Notes: generated from the sequence alone by a model not told the origin. A stretch of 64,000 nt of DNA from CAWCWN01 sp963799245 (GCA_963799245.1 CAWCWN010000005.1:212259-276258), one strand, 5' to 3'. Numbered from the stretch's first letter, positions 52,563 through 61,491 are shown. Made by a program: numbers and translations.

Positions 52563-52940
52563 ATGGAACAACAGCGCTCATTGGACCTGGCAAGCTATTT
52601 TGCCGAAATAGAAGACCCACGCATAGAGCGAACAAAGCAGCATAAACTGCTTGATATCATCATTATTGCCATCTGTGGCATGATTTGTGGAGCAGAGGGA
52701 TGGGTAGAAATCGAAGAGTTTGGCAAAGAAAAAGAGGAATGGCTGAAAACCATCTTAGAACTCCCAAATGGGATTCCATCGCATGATACGTTCGGAAGGG
52801 TATTTGCTCGCCTGGACCCAGTCAAATTTGAGGAAGGCTTTTTCCAGTGGGTACACAGTCTGAACGAGACCATTGCAGGGGTCATCGCCATCGACGGAAA
52901 AACCCTGCGTCGAACGCATGATAGAGCCAACGGAAAAAAG
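52563..52940 (+). pseudogene. ISAs1 transposase, part 1
   Basis: N-terminal 126 residues: LASYFAEIEDPRIERTKQHK, IIAICGMICGAEGWVEIEEF, ELPNGIPSHDTFGRVFARLD and VIAIDGKTLRRTHDRANGKK. The frame breaks at GGAAAAAAG, where the tandem IS insertion begins; the sequence resumes at 56,579. This is the DUF/DDE-associated ISAs1 start, ATG 52563 with ATGGAGAGAC upstream. Confidence 0.85.
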
Positions 52941-54642
52941 CTAGGATGGCAAGCCTATCTGGAGGAGGATCTCCTCCAGAGCCGCGAGATAGGCAGCGGG
53001 ATCCTTGCGAAAGCGCAACTGTTTGCGACGCCCTTCCCGCCGGGAGGTGAGTTGCGCACGCATCGCGTACCACGCCTCAGGATCTTTCAAGTACAATGCA
53101 CGAGGTAAGAAGCACTGCCGCCGCAGGGCCAGGGCCGTCACCACCCGCACCGGGCCTCGTACCACCAACCCCGCAATCGCGCCCCGTCGTCCCGAAGCTC
53201 GTCGCTCTGAGTAGCGCACCGAGCCAAAGCATTGCTCCAGTTCATTGTCCGTCTGTGGCAGATCAGCGACATCGTAACAGTGGAACAGGCCTGGCCAATA
53301 GCTCCTGGTCACCTTCAAGAAGGTGGAGATGGCTGGACTCAGTGGTCCAAGGGACGCTTGCTGTTCGCGCATGGTCCGCAGCAGCGCCTGGTAGCGCTCG
53401 CGCACGGCCTGGCCGCTTTCCTCTTCGTGATTGGCCAGCACATGTGCCGCCTGGTGGACGAGGGCATACGCTTGGGAGAGCAGAGGCCACACCTGCTCAG
53501 TCTTCTGGAGTCCACGCCCGAGCAGGCGATGCAGTTCGCTCAATGCGGGCGGAAGTCCCCCCTTTTTTCCTCGACACGGGCCATGGAGTCGGAGATCTGG
53601 GTCAGTCGCTCATGCAATTTGAGTCCAGAGGCACCTAATACTCTTTCAGAAAAGAAAAGATATGTTCATATGAGCGAGTGAGCTTGCTGGCGTGTTGTGT
53701 AGCACAATAACATATCATTCTCACCAGGAAAGAGTATAAGGGCGGACGTGCGTCATCGGTGAGCGCGCTGCGCACCGCCAGACAGTAGCCATGGATGGCC
53801 TGGGACTGCTTATCCTCCTGCCCTTCCAGCGCTCGCTCGATAGGGCGAACCCCACGTACGAGCTTTTTCAGTTCGGTCTTGGCATGCCGGTCCGCCTCAA
53901 CGAGCGGTTTAGCGGCTTCACGCAGATAATGGTACTGACAGAGTTGATGGGGCACACCGGGCAAACACCTCGCAACCGCCTTCCGAATCGTCTTCTGGCC
54001 GTCGGAGATCACGCCTCGGATTGGCACGGGCAATGCTGCGGTGACCTCACGCACCAAGGCAGAAAGGTCTTGTTGCGTACTGCTGAGCAGAGCGCGCGCC
54101 AACAGCACCTCTCCCGATACGCAATCACGCAGGATCCAGAGCACTTCGTGTCCCACGTCGGGCTGCATGCCGTCGATGGCCAGCATCACCTGGCCTTGCT
54201 GCCTGAGCCGCTCCTGCAGATGTTCCTCATCGGCCAGATGCAGCGCCACTAACTCTTCGTAGCGCTCCAGCAGATCCGTGACGGTCCGTGGGGCGATGCT
54301 CACCCCGCGTTGGACCAGGCGCTGATGGATCTCTGGGAGAGAGCGGTGCTCCCCGTAGCGCAACTGACCGACCACGGTGATGATATCCAAGCCAAACTCC
54401 CCATGGGGCAGCGCCCAGGCCCCTTCTTCTTCCGCTCGATAGGGCACATGGTACAACGCACACTCCAGGTTGCGACAGCGCCGCACCACCAGGGTGAGGT
54501 GGATCAATCCCCGAAAGGTCATGAGGGTGCGCTGGGCATGGTAGGCCACCCAGAGCCGTTGCCCGCAGTTCACGCACTGCTCACGTAGCGGCGTCAGGCG
54601 TAGCTGTCGTTGTGCGGCAGGACGCGCTTCTCGTCTGGCCAT
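52941..54642 (-). pseudogene. IS-A transposase (zinc-ribbon, MULE-like), MITE-interrupted
   Basis: ATG 54642 (CAGGAG upstream). N-terminal zinc-ribbon-like CVNCGQRLWVAYHAQ, then LPHGEFGLDIITVVGQLRYG, LAIDGMQPDVGHEVLWILRD, GVISDGQKTIRKAVARCLPG and VPHQLCQYHYLREAAKPLVE. At TTA the MITE intrudes; beyond it LKLHERLTQISDSMARVEEK. A -1 shift in GAAAAAAGGGGGG (53,573-53,578 T-run) leads to LPPALSELHRLLGRGLQKT and the C-terminus FRKDPAAYLAALEEILLQ, whose TAG lies in the IS end. Confidence 0.8.
53639..53736 (+). mobile_element. 98-bp MITE, related copy
   Basis: Starts TACTCTTTCAGAAAAGAAAA and ends CTCACCAGGAAAGAGTA; inverted ends TACTCTTTC. TAA flanks both sides (53,636-53,638 and 53,737-53,739). Shares AAAAGATATGTT and CATATCATTC with the 99-bp MITEs but differs in the middle. 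Removing it with one TAA restores the IS-A transposase frame (PPL-GASGLKLHE). Confidence 0.87.
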
Positions 54643-54727
54643 CTTCTTGCTCCTGTGTTCAAATCCGCCGTTTTTCTCCCTCCAGTATCCTCCTCCCGTC
54701 AAGATAGGCTTGCCATCCTAGGAAAAA

Positions 54728-56578
54728 GGCTGAGTGGCAAACTTCACGTGAGCAGTTGAGCTTCCAGAGTCGCGAGATAGGCGGCCGGATCTTTGCGGAA
54801 GCGGAACTGCTGCCTGCGACATTCCTCCCGCTGCTGCAATTGCGCACGCAGGTTGCGCCACTGGAGACAGTCCCTGGGTCGGAGATCCTCAGCCGAGAAG
54901 ATCTGCTGCTTGCTGGTGACAGTCGCAATGACGCGCACCGAGCCACGGACCACCACCCCAGGAATAGCTCCACGTCGGCCCGTCGCGCGCCGCTCATGAA
55001 CGCGTGCCACCCCGAAGCACTCTTCTAATGCATTGTTGGTACACGGTAAGCCCTCGACGTCGTAGCACTGGAAGAGACCAGGAGCGAAGTTGTGGGTAAT
55101 CTGACAAAAGTGCTCGATGGTTTCCCCGAGCGATCCCAGGTCGGCTTGCTGCTCCTGCATCTGCTCCACGAAAGCCAGGTAGCTTGCACGAACCTGTGCC
55201 CCGGGGTGCTGCGGCTCGTTGGCCAGGATCTGAGCCGCCTGACGCACCTGGCGGGAGGCTATCTGCAACGGTGGCCAGAAGGGGGCAGTCGCCTGGAGCC
55301 CTTTGCTCAGCAGCTGGTGTAACTGCTTTAAAGCCGGGGATAACCTTTTTTTTCCTGCACGCGCGCAATGGAGTCGCTGATCTGGGTCACACGCTCGTAC
55401 AAGCGCAGACCTGGCGCATCCAAGGGAGAGCGTCCATCATCGGTCAAAGACGCGCGTACGGCCAGACAATACCCCCGGCTCGCTTCGTTTTCGGGCGTGG
55501 GGCGCTCTTCCAAGGCGCGCTCAATGGGCCGCACCCCGCGCAGCTGCTTCTTCAATTGCGTTTTGGCATGCCGATCAGCGTCGTAGAGGGGCTTGGTGGC
55601 ATCCTTGAGATAGTGAAACTGACAGAGCTGATGGGGTACCTTGGGAAAGACAAAGGCCACCGCACTGCCGATGGTCTCTTCGCCATCCGAGATCACCCCT
55701 GTGACCGGCACCTCCAATTGCTCCAGCAGGTGCTTGACTTCCTGCAACAACGCGGTCAAATCACCCTGCGTACTGCTGAGCAACGGGCGCGCTAAGAGGA
55801 TTTCTGCGGAGCGGCAGTCGCGGACCACCCAGAGCACCTCATGCCCCACATCCGGCTGTAACCCATCGAGGGCCAGGATCACGTGCCCTTGCTTCTGAAG
55901 CCGTGCCTTGATCCGCTCGTGATCAGTGATCCGCAAGGCCACCAGTTCTTCATAGCGGTGCATCAAATGGGTGACACTGCGCAGCGCAATGTTGACGCCA
56001 CGGGCCAGCAGAGCCTGATGCATTTCGGGCACACTGCGATGTTCCCGAAAACGCCATTGGCCAATCAAAGCAATGACATCCAGCCCAAACTCGCCATGTG
56101 GCAGTGCCCAACCGCCTTCTTCTTCGGGACGCTGGCGGCGATGATAATTGGGACAGTCCGACTGGACGCATTGGTGGATCACCAGGGTCAAGTGCCACTG
56201 GCCGGACAAGGTGATCACGTCGCGATGGCCGTGATAGGCCACCCACAGGGGTTGACCACACTGCTCACACTGCTCCTTGAGTGGAGTTAACGTCATTTCT
56301 TGCGTCGCTATGGGACGCGGGGTTCGTCGAGCCATGTTCTTTCTCCTGTTGAGATTTCCTCTTGCTCGTGTGCTTTTCTCCCTTCTTCTCTTTTCAGACT
56401 ACACCCGCCTTCAAGCCGAGTTTACCATTCAGCGGAAAAAGCTGAATGGCAATCTCGGCTTGAGAATGAATTTAGCTCAACAAGAAACCTGCGCATGTAG
56501 AGACGTTTTCCGCGAATCTGGTTACTGCTCTTGCCGAGCTTCCGCCACGCTTGCTCAAGGACAGTTTGCCATTCAGCC
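54728..56578 (-). mobile_element. IS-B: sister element in tandem with IS-A
   Basis: Inverted ends GGCTGAGTGGCAAACTT at 54,728 and, read inward from 56,578, GGCTGAATGGCAAACTG. Flanks are GGAAAAA (left) and GGAAAAAAGG (right). Its transposase is homologous to that of IS-A throughout. The two elements therefore entered the same A-tract. Confidence 0.8.
54744..56335 (-). CDS. IS-B transposase, probably made by -1 frameshift
   Basis: ATG 56335 (CAGGAG upstream). CEQCGQPLWVAYHGHRDV, LPHGEFGLDVIALIGQWRFR, LALDGLQPDVGHEVLWVVRD, GVISDGEETIGSAVAFVFPK and VPHQLCQFHYLKDATKPLYD parallel IS-A. The first frame ends 4 codons after QEKKGY; a -1 shift in the A8 run (55,346-55,353) gives LSPALKQLHQLLSKGLQAT and the C-terminus GAIPGVVVRGSVRVIATVTS ... 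FRKDPAAYLATLEAQLLT. With the shift about 530 residues. Function: transposition; the acidic triad is not assigned with certainty. Confidence 0.78.
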
Positions 56579-56702
56579 GGAAAAAAGGCATTACATATGG
56601 TGAGTGCGTGGGCAGCAGAAAATCGTCTGGTCCTGGCACAAGTAGCCGTTGAAGCGAAAACCAATGAGATTACTGCTCTTCCTTTGTTATTACGACAACT
56701 AG
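56579..56702 (+). pseudogene. ISAs1 transposase, part 2
   Basis: After the repeated GGAAAAAAG the frame continues as ALHMVSAWAAENRLVLAQVA then VEAKTNEITALPLLLRQL and stops matching at CTAG (56,699-56,702), the target site of the IS630-type insertion. It directly follows part 1 if the tandem IS block is removed together with one copy of the repeat. Confidence 0.8.
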
Positions 56703-56706
56703 TGGG

Positions 56707-58094
56707 TCAACTGGCAAATGACTTGCAAACCCGCATGGCTGCTCCTGAGCCGGCCAGGCGGCGCAGGCGCGCCCGTTCGCGCCGTCGGCGTCGCTTGCCA
56801 TTCCAGACAAAGGGCGTGGGGTCGTCGTTCCATCCTTCCACCGTTTGCTCCAACCAGTCGATGACCTGTTGGGCATTCTTGGGATGCTGACCGCAGAGGG
56901 CGCGGCGCACAATGATGCGTTGCACCGACTCAGCCATGTTGAGCCACGAGCCGCCCACCGGTGTGTAGAGCGGCATCACCCCATGCTCAAAGAACCAGCC
57001 GACCAGATCATACGACAGATGTCCCGCCAGATTATCTAATACTGTTTCATGGTGAAGATGATATGTAATGACGCCATTCGATAGGGCCAGTAGGCCAGTC
57101 TTCCTGTGCTAACATATCTTTTCCTTGGTGAAACAGTATAACACCAGGATGATGCGTAGGGGCGGCTTGGGAGTACGCGGCGGGTGGCCCAGCCACGTTT
57201 CCCACTGGGCATACCGCGGACGCTCGGCTTCCGGCGGGAGGGCTTCTGAGGGATGCTCTTTCTCGATCACCGCCAACATCGCGCTGAGTTCCCCTTTGAG
57301 CCAGGGATGCAGCACCGCATTCGTGGCCGAGAGGACGCCCTTCGCACGGATCTTGCCAGTGGCTGGGCGAAAGAGGGTCAGCAGTTTGGCCGTCCCTCCA
57401 CGTTCGTACTCGTGCGGCTGCACCGCGGGATGACCTTCCGGCTGCCACGAGGCGCCGGGCTGCGGGATGGCCTGATACGGCCCAGCCTCATCCTCGTTCA
57501 ACTGCACAATCCCCGCCGCTTCTGCCTGCTCGCACGCCAGCTCGATCAATCTTTTTTTTCCGGCGTCTCGGCGTCATAGGTCGTCACGGTGCCGCTCTTG
57601 CGCACCCGCAGCGCATAGCCGGTGCGCACCCACGTGCGCGTGCGCTGATAGCTATAGCCCGCCTCATGCAGCACCTGACGGATCGTTTCGGCGGCGATCT
57701 CGGGCAGCTCCGTCTTGCGCAGGGCATCGCGCAGCAGCATCAGTGACCACGTCGCCGTCTGGTCCTCTTGGCGATCGGGCTCTCGTTGTACTTCCGCCAG
57801 CACCCGTGCCCGCTGCTGGCTCGTATACGTCGGCTTGCGGCCACGGCCGGCTGCAGTCTCCAAGACGGCAAGCCCGCACTGATTGAAGCGCCTCACCATC
57901 TGAGCCACTGCCTCCCGGCTCAACCCCGCCTGCTGCCCAGCTGCCGTCAAGGTGGCTCCCGCTGCCACCGCCAGCAGGGCTGTGGCCCGTTTGACGGCGT
58001 CTACTCGCTCGCTCGTCGCTTTCACGACCCGCTTCAATTCTTTCTGCTCTTCTTCCTTCAGCTCTCGGAGTCCTTCTTTTCTTGGTCTTCCCAT
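56707..58094 (-). pseudogene. IS630-type transposase, MITE-interrupted
   Basis: ATG 58094. HTH domains: KRATALLAVAAGATLTAAGQ and GLSREAVAQMVRRFNQCGLA. After TPEKK an A8 run (T-run 57,552-57,559) allows a -1 shift into LIELACEQAEAAGIVQLNED (catalytic DE). At LRIILV-TTA the MITE interrupts; removing it gives LDNLAGHLSYDLVGWFFEHG and SWLNMAESVQRIIVRRALCG with the last acidic residue. Disabled only by the MITE. Confidence 0.8.
57040..57138 (-). mobile_element. 99-bp MITE, copy 2
   Basis: Reverse complement of copy 1, identical at all 99 positions. Flanked by TAA on each side. Excision with one TAA rebuilds the transposase codons for LVLDNLAGH, showing that insertion occurred at a TTA leucine codon and duplicated TAA. 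Confidence 0.9.
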
Positions 58095-58174
58095 CGCTGG
58101 CTCCTTTCCGCTTCTTTTTCTCTTAGTTTACCCCCTTTCCTTCTCTTTTTACAAGTCAATTGGCAGTTGACCCA

Positions 58175-58827
58175 CTAGCACTCTCCGGGTGTATTGTCAC
58201 GATTGATGCAATGGGTGCTCGAGATCCGAGATTGCCAAACAAGTTGTAGATGACGATGGCGATTATGTATTGGCGCTCAAAGGCAATCAAGGCACGCTCG
58301 CCAAAGAAGTTCAAGAGACCTTCACGTTGGCTCAGACTGAGCAATTCACTCAGATCCACCATCAATTTTATCAGACGGTGAATAAAGGGCATGGACGTCT
58401 GGAAATCAGAAAATATTGGATCATTGATGATCCTGAGTACATGGCCTATTTAAATCCAAAAGGAGCGTGGAAAGGATTACGGAGTATCGGCATGGTGCAA
58501 TCCGAGCGCAGAATTGGAGAGCAAGTAACTCAGGAAACACGCTATTACCTGCTCAGCTTTGCACGAAAGGTAGAAACCTTTGCACGAGCGGTATGAAGCC
58601 ACTGGGGCATTGAAAATAGCGTGCACTGGGTGCTAGATATTGCCTTTCGTGAAGATGATTTTCGTGTTCGGACTGGACATGCTGATCACAATTTAGCCGT
58701 TTTACGTCATATTGCTCTCAATCTCCTCCGACAGGAGCAAATTGCCAAAGTCGGAGTGAAAACCAAGCGACTCAAAGCTGGTTGGAACAATCAGTATCTC
58801 TTGAAAGTTTTAGGCATTCAAAATTAA
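58175..58827 (+). pseudogene. ISAs1 transposase, part 3
   Basis: Resumes after CTAG with LALSGCIVTIDAMGARDP, then a frameshift near 58,230 to EIAKQVVDDDGDYVLALKGN, QFYQTVNKGHGRLEIRKYW and FARKVETFARAV, an in-frame TGA at 58,594, and SHWGIENSVHWVLDIAFRED to the end LKVLGIQN (TAA 58,825). So besides the insertions it has one frameshift and one nonsense codon; the element is long dead. Confidence 0.8.
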
Positions 58828-58848
58828 GATGCGATTGCCCTGTGCTTA

Positions 58849-59211
58849 TCATTTTCCTTGATGGAAGGAACGAACCAGGGAGATGTTTGAGTCATGGTCA
58901 GTCAGTTTCTGTCTGGGATGGCAAGAACATTCCCACAAGCCGCATTCTCTGTCCATATCAGTCGTCAACAAGCCAGATAATTGAAGAGGAAAACTCTCAA
59001 TTTTCTCGTCGGATATCTCATGTAGCCAGCACAGTACTGCAGCAGCAATACCTAATTCAGTACTGTGGCCCCCATCACCCTGGTATGTACTGAACTCTAA
59101 AGTTGCTGTGTCTTTCTTTTCCTTCTTCCAAAGTTCATCAAGTTTGCCTCTTGTATATGCTTTAAGAACCTTGTATTTGTTCACGTCTTCTAGACTCCAC
59201 TGTGTTTCCAT
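58849..59211 (-). CDS. 120-residue protein of unknown function
   Basis: ATG 59211 has GAGGAG 8 bp upstream. Sequence features: N-terminal charged helix (DELWKKEKKDTATLEFSTYQ), then GDGGHSTELGIAAAVLCWLH, EISDEKIESFPLQLSGLLTT and a Cys-rich end DMDRECGLWECSCHPRQKL. The four cysteines could bind a metal. The segment coding VLCWLHEIS contains one copy of the dispersed TGTGCTGGCTAC repeat. No family recognised. Confidence 0.55.
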   Translation of the reverse strand: METQWSLEDVNKYKVLKAYTRGKLDELWKKEKKDTATLEFSTYQGDGGHSTELGIAAAVLCWLHEISDEKIESFPLQLSGLLTTDMDRECGLWECSCHPRQKLTDHDSNISLVRSFHQGK

Positions 59212-59915
59212 TATTTGCTCCTCGTACCTGGGGTAGCGCTACGTAAGCTGTCACCAGGTGCAAAGTAACTGATGAGTTTTATACTTCGCGGTGTTTTCTA
59301 GCTAGAGATAGACTGAAGGTAGCTAACACCAGGGCAAAGTGGTGGATGCTCTCCCACGAAACCTCACCATAGTGTAATATTAGTTCTAACAAAAGGTAGC
59401 TAATAAGTCTGCTGAAGCTTTGCCGGATATGTCATACTCCGTTCTAAGAAATGGGAGGTTCTGAACGGGTGATGACTCATACGAATCCGCAAACCGAGGT
59501 ACAACTTTGATTTGGCTCTTATGGCTTGCTTCGCACGTAAATTGTTATACATCAGAACGCAGATGCGTATCAGACAAAGGGCTTCCATCTTGTACGGAGG
59601 CCAGAGGGAATCGTGAGCCAATGTGAACGGATAGGGGTCTCCATCGTATTCGGGGCGAAACAGACGCGAAGGGGATGAAATTCAGAGACAGGTGAAATGT
59701 GGTTGCTGAAGGTATATTTCTCTGGTCTTTTTCCAGCAAAAGAGGTGAAAGCGGCATACTCTCGAAATGTGAGGAGATTTTTCCGCTTCTTTGTCGCCAT
59801 GCTGAACGCCCTCTGCAAGGGGCTCTATCTCTTTGCGTCTGTTTCTCCCCGAATACGATGGTGATCCCCGAAAGCTCTCAACAGCTCCAGGATAACGCTC
59901 TGAAGGAGAAACTGA
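59212..59915. other. Intergenic region with an inverted-repeat element
   Basis: 704 bp without a convincing gene. It contains an inverted pair of about 30 bp at 59,641-59,673 and 59,829-59,861. The promoter of the downstream kinase hybrid should lie in its right part. Confidence 0.4.
59641..59861. repeat. 221-bp segment with inverted terminal repeats
   Basis: CCATCGTATTCGGGG...GAAACAGACGC at 59,641 is repeated inverted, ending at 59,861 (GCGTCTGTTTC...CCCCGAATACGATGG), with about three mismatches over 33 bp. The interior carries no gene. Likely a small non-autonomous transposon; no target duplication was seen. Confidence 0.6.
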
Positions 59916-61007
59916 ATGGACTCGCCGCATATCTTACTCGTCGATGATGATGCCGCGCTGCTACAAGCTCTACCTCATATGATAGCGCTGCGCATCCATG
60001 GTGTGAAAGTGGATACATCTGACTCTGCTCCCGGAGCGCTCGAGCAGATACAAGATCACGACTATGATGCCATCGTCAGTGATATCAAGCTGCCCGGAAT
60101 GGACGGTTTGGAACTACTGGCAAAGCTACAAGAACTGCGACCGGAGATTCCGGTATTGCTCATCACCGGCCACGCCGATCAGGATCTCATTATCCAGGCT
60201 TTACGGAGTGGGGCTTACGATTTCATCCAGAAACCAATTGATCGTGTCTACTTCGTGGCTGCCTTGCATCGTGCCATCCAAATACGCCAGTTGCGACGGC
60301 AGGTTCAGGAACAGCAGCAAGCCCTGGCATTGCATGCACAGATGCTTGAGCAGAAGGTAGATCAGCGAACGAGTGAACTTCTCGCCACCAATGAAGCAAT
60401 GGACTCACTTGTTCGCGACTTGCTCGACTGCTCTCTCATCAAGTCCAGCGAGTTCGTCATGCATCCAGAACGCTGCAATCTGGTTGAGTTGTGCCAGCAA
60501 GTACTCGAAGCCTACACAGCTGGAGTTGGTCTCGGGCTTACCTTTGAATGTGATCGTGAGCCAGTCAAAATCGATGTGGATCGCGAGCGCATTGGCCAGG
60601 TGCTCATCCACCTGCTCTCGAATGCGCGTACATTTTCCCCAGTTGGCTCCCCTCTTTCGATCATGCTGCAACGGGAAAGAGACAACGTGACTCTCAGCGT
60701 TCATGACATGGGAAGGGGAATAACGGAAGAGCTACTTCCACACATTTTCGAACAATTTTATCGTATACCAGAGGTGGAATTACCTGCTGGCGTACGTCCG
60801 GGAGTAGGGCTAGGACTCTATCTCTCACAGCACATTATAGAGCAGCACGGTGGACAAATCGAGGTTCAAAGCACTCCCGGTTCGGGAAGTACGTTTTCGA
60901 TTGTGCTGCCATTGCCCACCGATTCGACCTCAGAGAACTCAATCGAGAACAAGCTAGCAAGCAGCACGCTATCCCCATTCCAACCACCAAATTGGCTTGT
61001 CTCGTGA
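59916..61007 (+). CDS. Receiver-histidine kinase hybrid lacking the H-box
   Basis: 363 residues, ATG with AAGGAG 7 bp upstream. Receiver domain (HILLVDDDAALLQALPHMI; phospho-acceptor Asp in DAIVSDIKLPGMDG; Thr/Lys in LLITGH and FIQKPI). A coiled coil (LRRQVQEQQQALALHAQMLE) leads to SLVRDLLDCSLIKSSEFV, but the usual HELKTPL phospho-His helix is absent. The HATPase is complete: N-box IHLLSNARTFSP, G1 VHDMGRGI, F HIFEQFYR, G2 GVGLGLYLSQ. It could bind ATP but not autophosphorylate in the usual way. Confidence 0.82.
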   Translation: MDSPHILLVDDDAALLQALPHMIALRIHGVKVDTSDSAPGALEQIQDHDYDAIVSDIKLPGMDGLELLAKLQELRPEIPVLLITGHADQDLIIQALRSGAYDFIQKPIDRVYFVAALHRAIQIRQLRRQVQEQQQALALHAQMLEQKVDQRTSELLATNEAMDSLVRDLLDCSLIKSSEFVMHPERCNLVELCQQVLEAYTAGVGLGLTFECDREPVKIDVDRERIGQVLIHLLSNARTFSPVGSPLSIMLQRERDNVTLSVHDMGRGITEELLPHIFEQFYRIPEVELPAGVRPGVGLGLYLSQHIIEQHGGQIEVQSTPGSGSTFSIVLPLPTDSTSENSIENKLASSTLSPFQPPNWLVS

Positions 61008-61081
61008 GAAGGAAGGAAAAGGTCTTTAAAGGCGTTTTAGAATCCGTGCATATGTCCGGCAAGATGACAGGGGAGAGTGAC

Positions 61082-61405
61082 ATGACGCAAACACCAGAAC
61101 CTTCCTTTCAGCCACTTAGCATGCTGCCGGTATTTACTGATCCCGGCATTAGTTTCTAAACCTTCTTCATCCGCTATATCTTTCTGGCAAGGTGCAGTAG
61201 CGGTAGAGCTTTAGCTCTTTACGCCGGGGTCAGTAGCAAACTCATTGACGAGATGTTGTCTGCCGCTTTGGAGAACCACAAAAGCCTTACGAAAGCCGCG
61301 CCCACGCCTTCTGTCTTAGACGATGATACCGTCTCACGGGTCATTAAAGTCTTTACCGAGATGCGAGAAGATCTCTGGTATTATAAGGTGTTGTACAATC
61401 TCTGA
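61082..61405 (+). pseudogene. Small Ktedonobacteria-type protein with an in-frame mini-insert
   Basis: ATG 61082 (GGGGAG upstream) opens MTQTPEPSFQPLSMLPVFTD, then TAA at 61,157. The same frame resumes as SSKLIDEMLSAALENHKSLT, AAPTPSVLDDDTVSRVIKVF and TEMREDLWYYKVLYNL to TGA 61,403. The interrupting stretch has inverted ends, so a protein of about 75 residues was broken by a mini-element. Function unknown; short helical proteins of this kind are common in K. racemifer-like genomes as I remember them. Confidence 0.6.
61136..61234. mobile_element. 99-bp mini-element in the small gene
   Basis: ACTGATCCCGGC at 61,136 and GCCGGGGTCAGT ending at 61,234 are inverted repeats with one mismatch. The length is a multiple of three, so the frame is kept, but it brings in a TAA. 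No protein coded. Confidence 0.6.
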
Positions 61406-61491
61406 CACCCGATCTACTATTGCAAGCCTTTCTTGCCAGAGATACAGAAGCCCGACAAGAAAAGGACAAAAAAGAACACAGTGCTTAACCG

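Larger units (their letters stand above)
52941..54720 (-). mobile_element. IS-A: MULE-like insertion sequence in ISAs1
   Basis: Ends are inverted: CTAGGATGGCAAGCCTATCT at 52,941 and the same sequence read inward from 54,720. It is flanked by GGAAAAAAG on the left and GGAAAAA (54,721-54,727) on the right. It is interrupted by a 98-bp MITE at 53,639. Its sister element IS-B begins at 54,728. Confidence 0.8.
56703..58174 (-). mobile_element. IS630-type element inside ISAs1
   Basis: Inverted ends TGGGTCAACTGGCAAAT (left) and TGGGTCAACTGCCAATT (right, read inward). CTAG is directly repeated at both junctions (56,699-56,702 and 58,175-58,178). It contains a 99-bp MITE at 57,040. Without the MITE the element is about 1,370 bp. 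Confidence 0.8.
52500..58842 (+). mobile_element. ISAs1-family element split by nested insertions
   Basis: Inverted ends CAGGGCAATCGCATCT at 52,500 and AGATGCGATTGCCCTG ending at 58,842. Flanks TGCTTCTCAT and TGCTTATCAT are a 10-bp direct repeat with one mismatch. The original element of about 1.2-1.3 kb has received about 5.1 kb of foreign DNA at two sites: 52,941-56,578 (two IS copies in tandem) and 56,703-58,174 (IS630-type). Confidence 0.82.

Noticed and set aside
53751..54577. Plus-strand frames of 70-150 codons opposite the IS-A and IS-B transposases
   Set aside because: They mirror GC-rich codons of real transposases and have no starts with ribosome sites.
51134..59033. A single composite transposon bounded by the inverted TGTGCTGGCTAC copies
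   Set aside because: The copies also occur singly, and the right one lies in a gene with its own ribosome site; no target duplication was seen.
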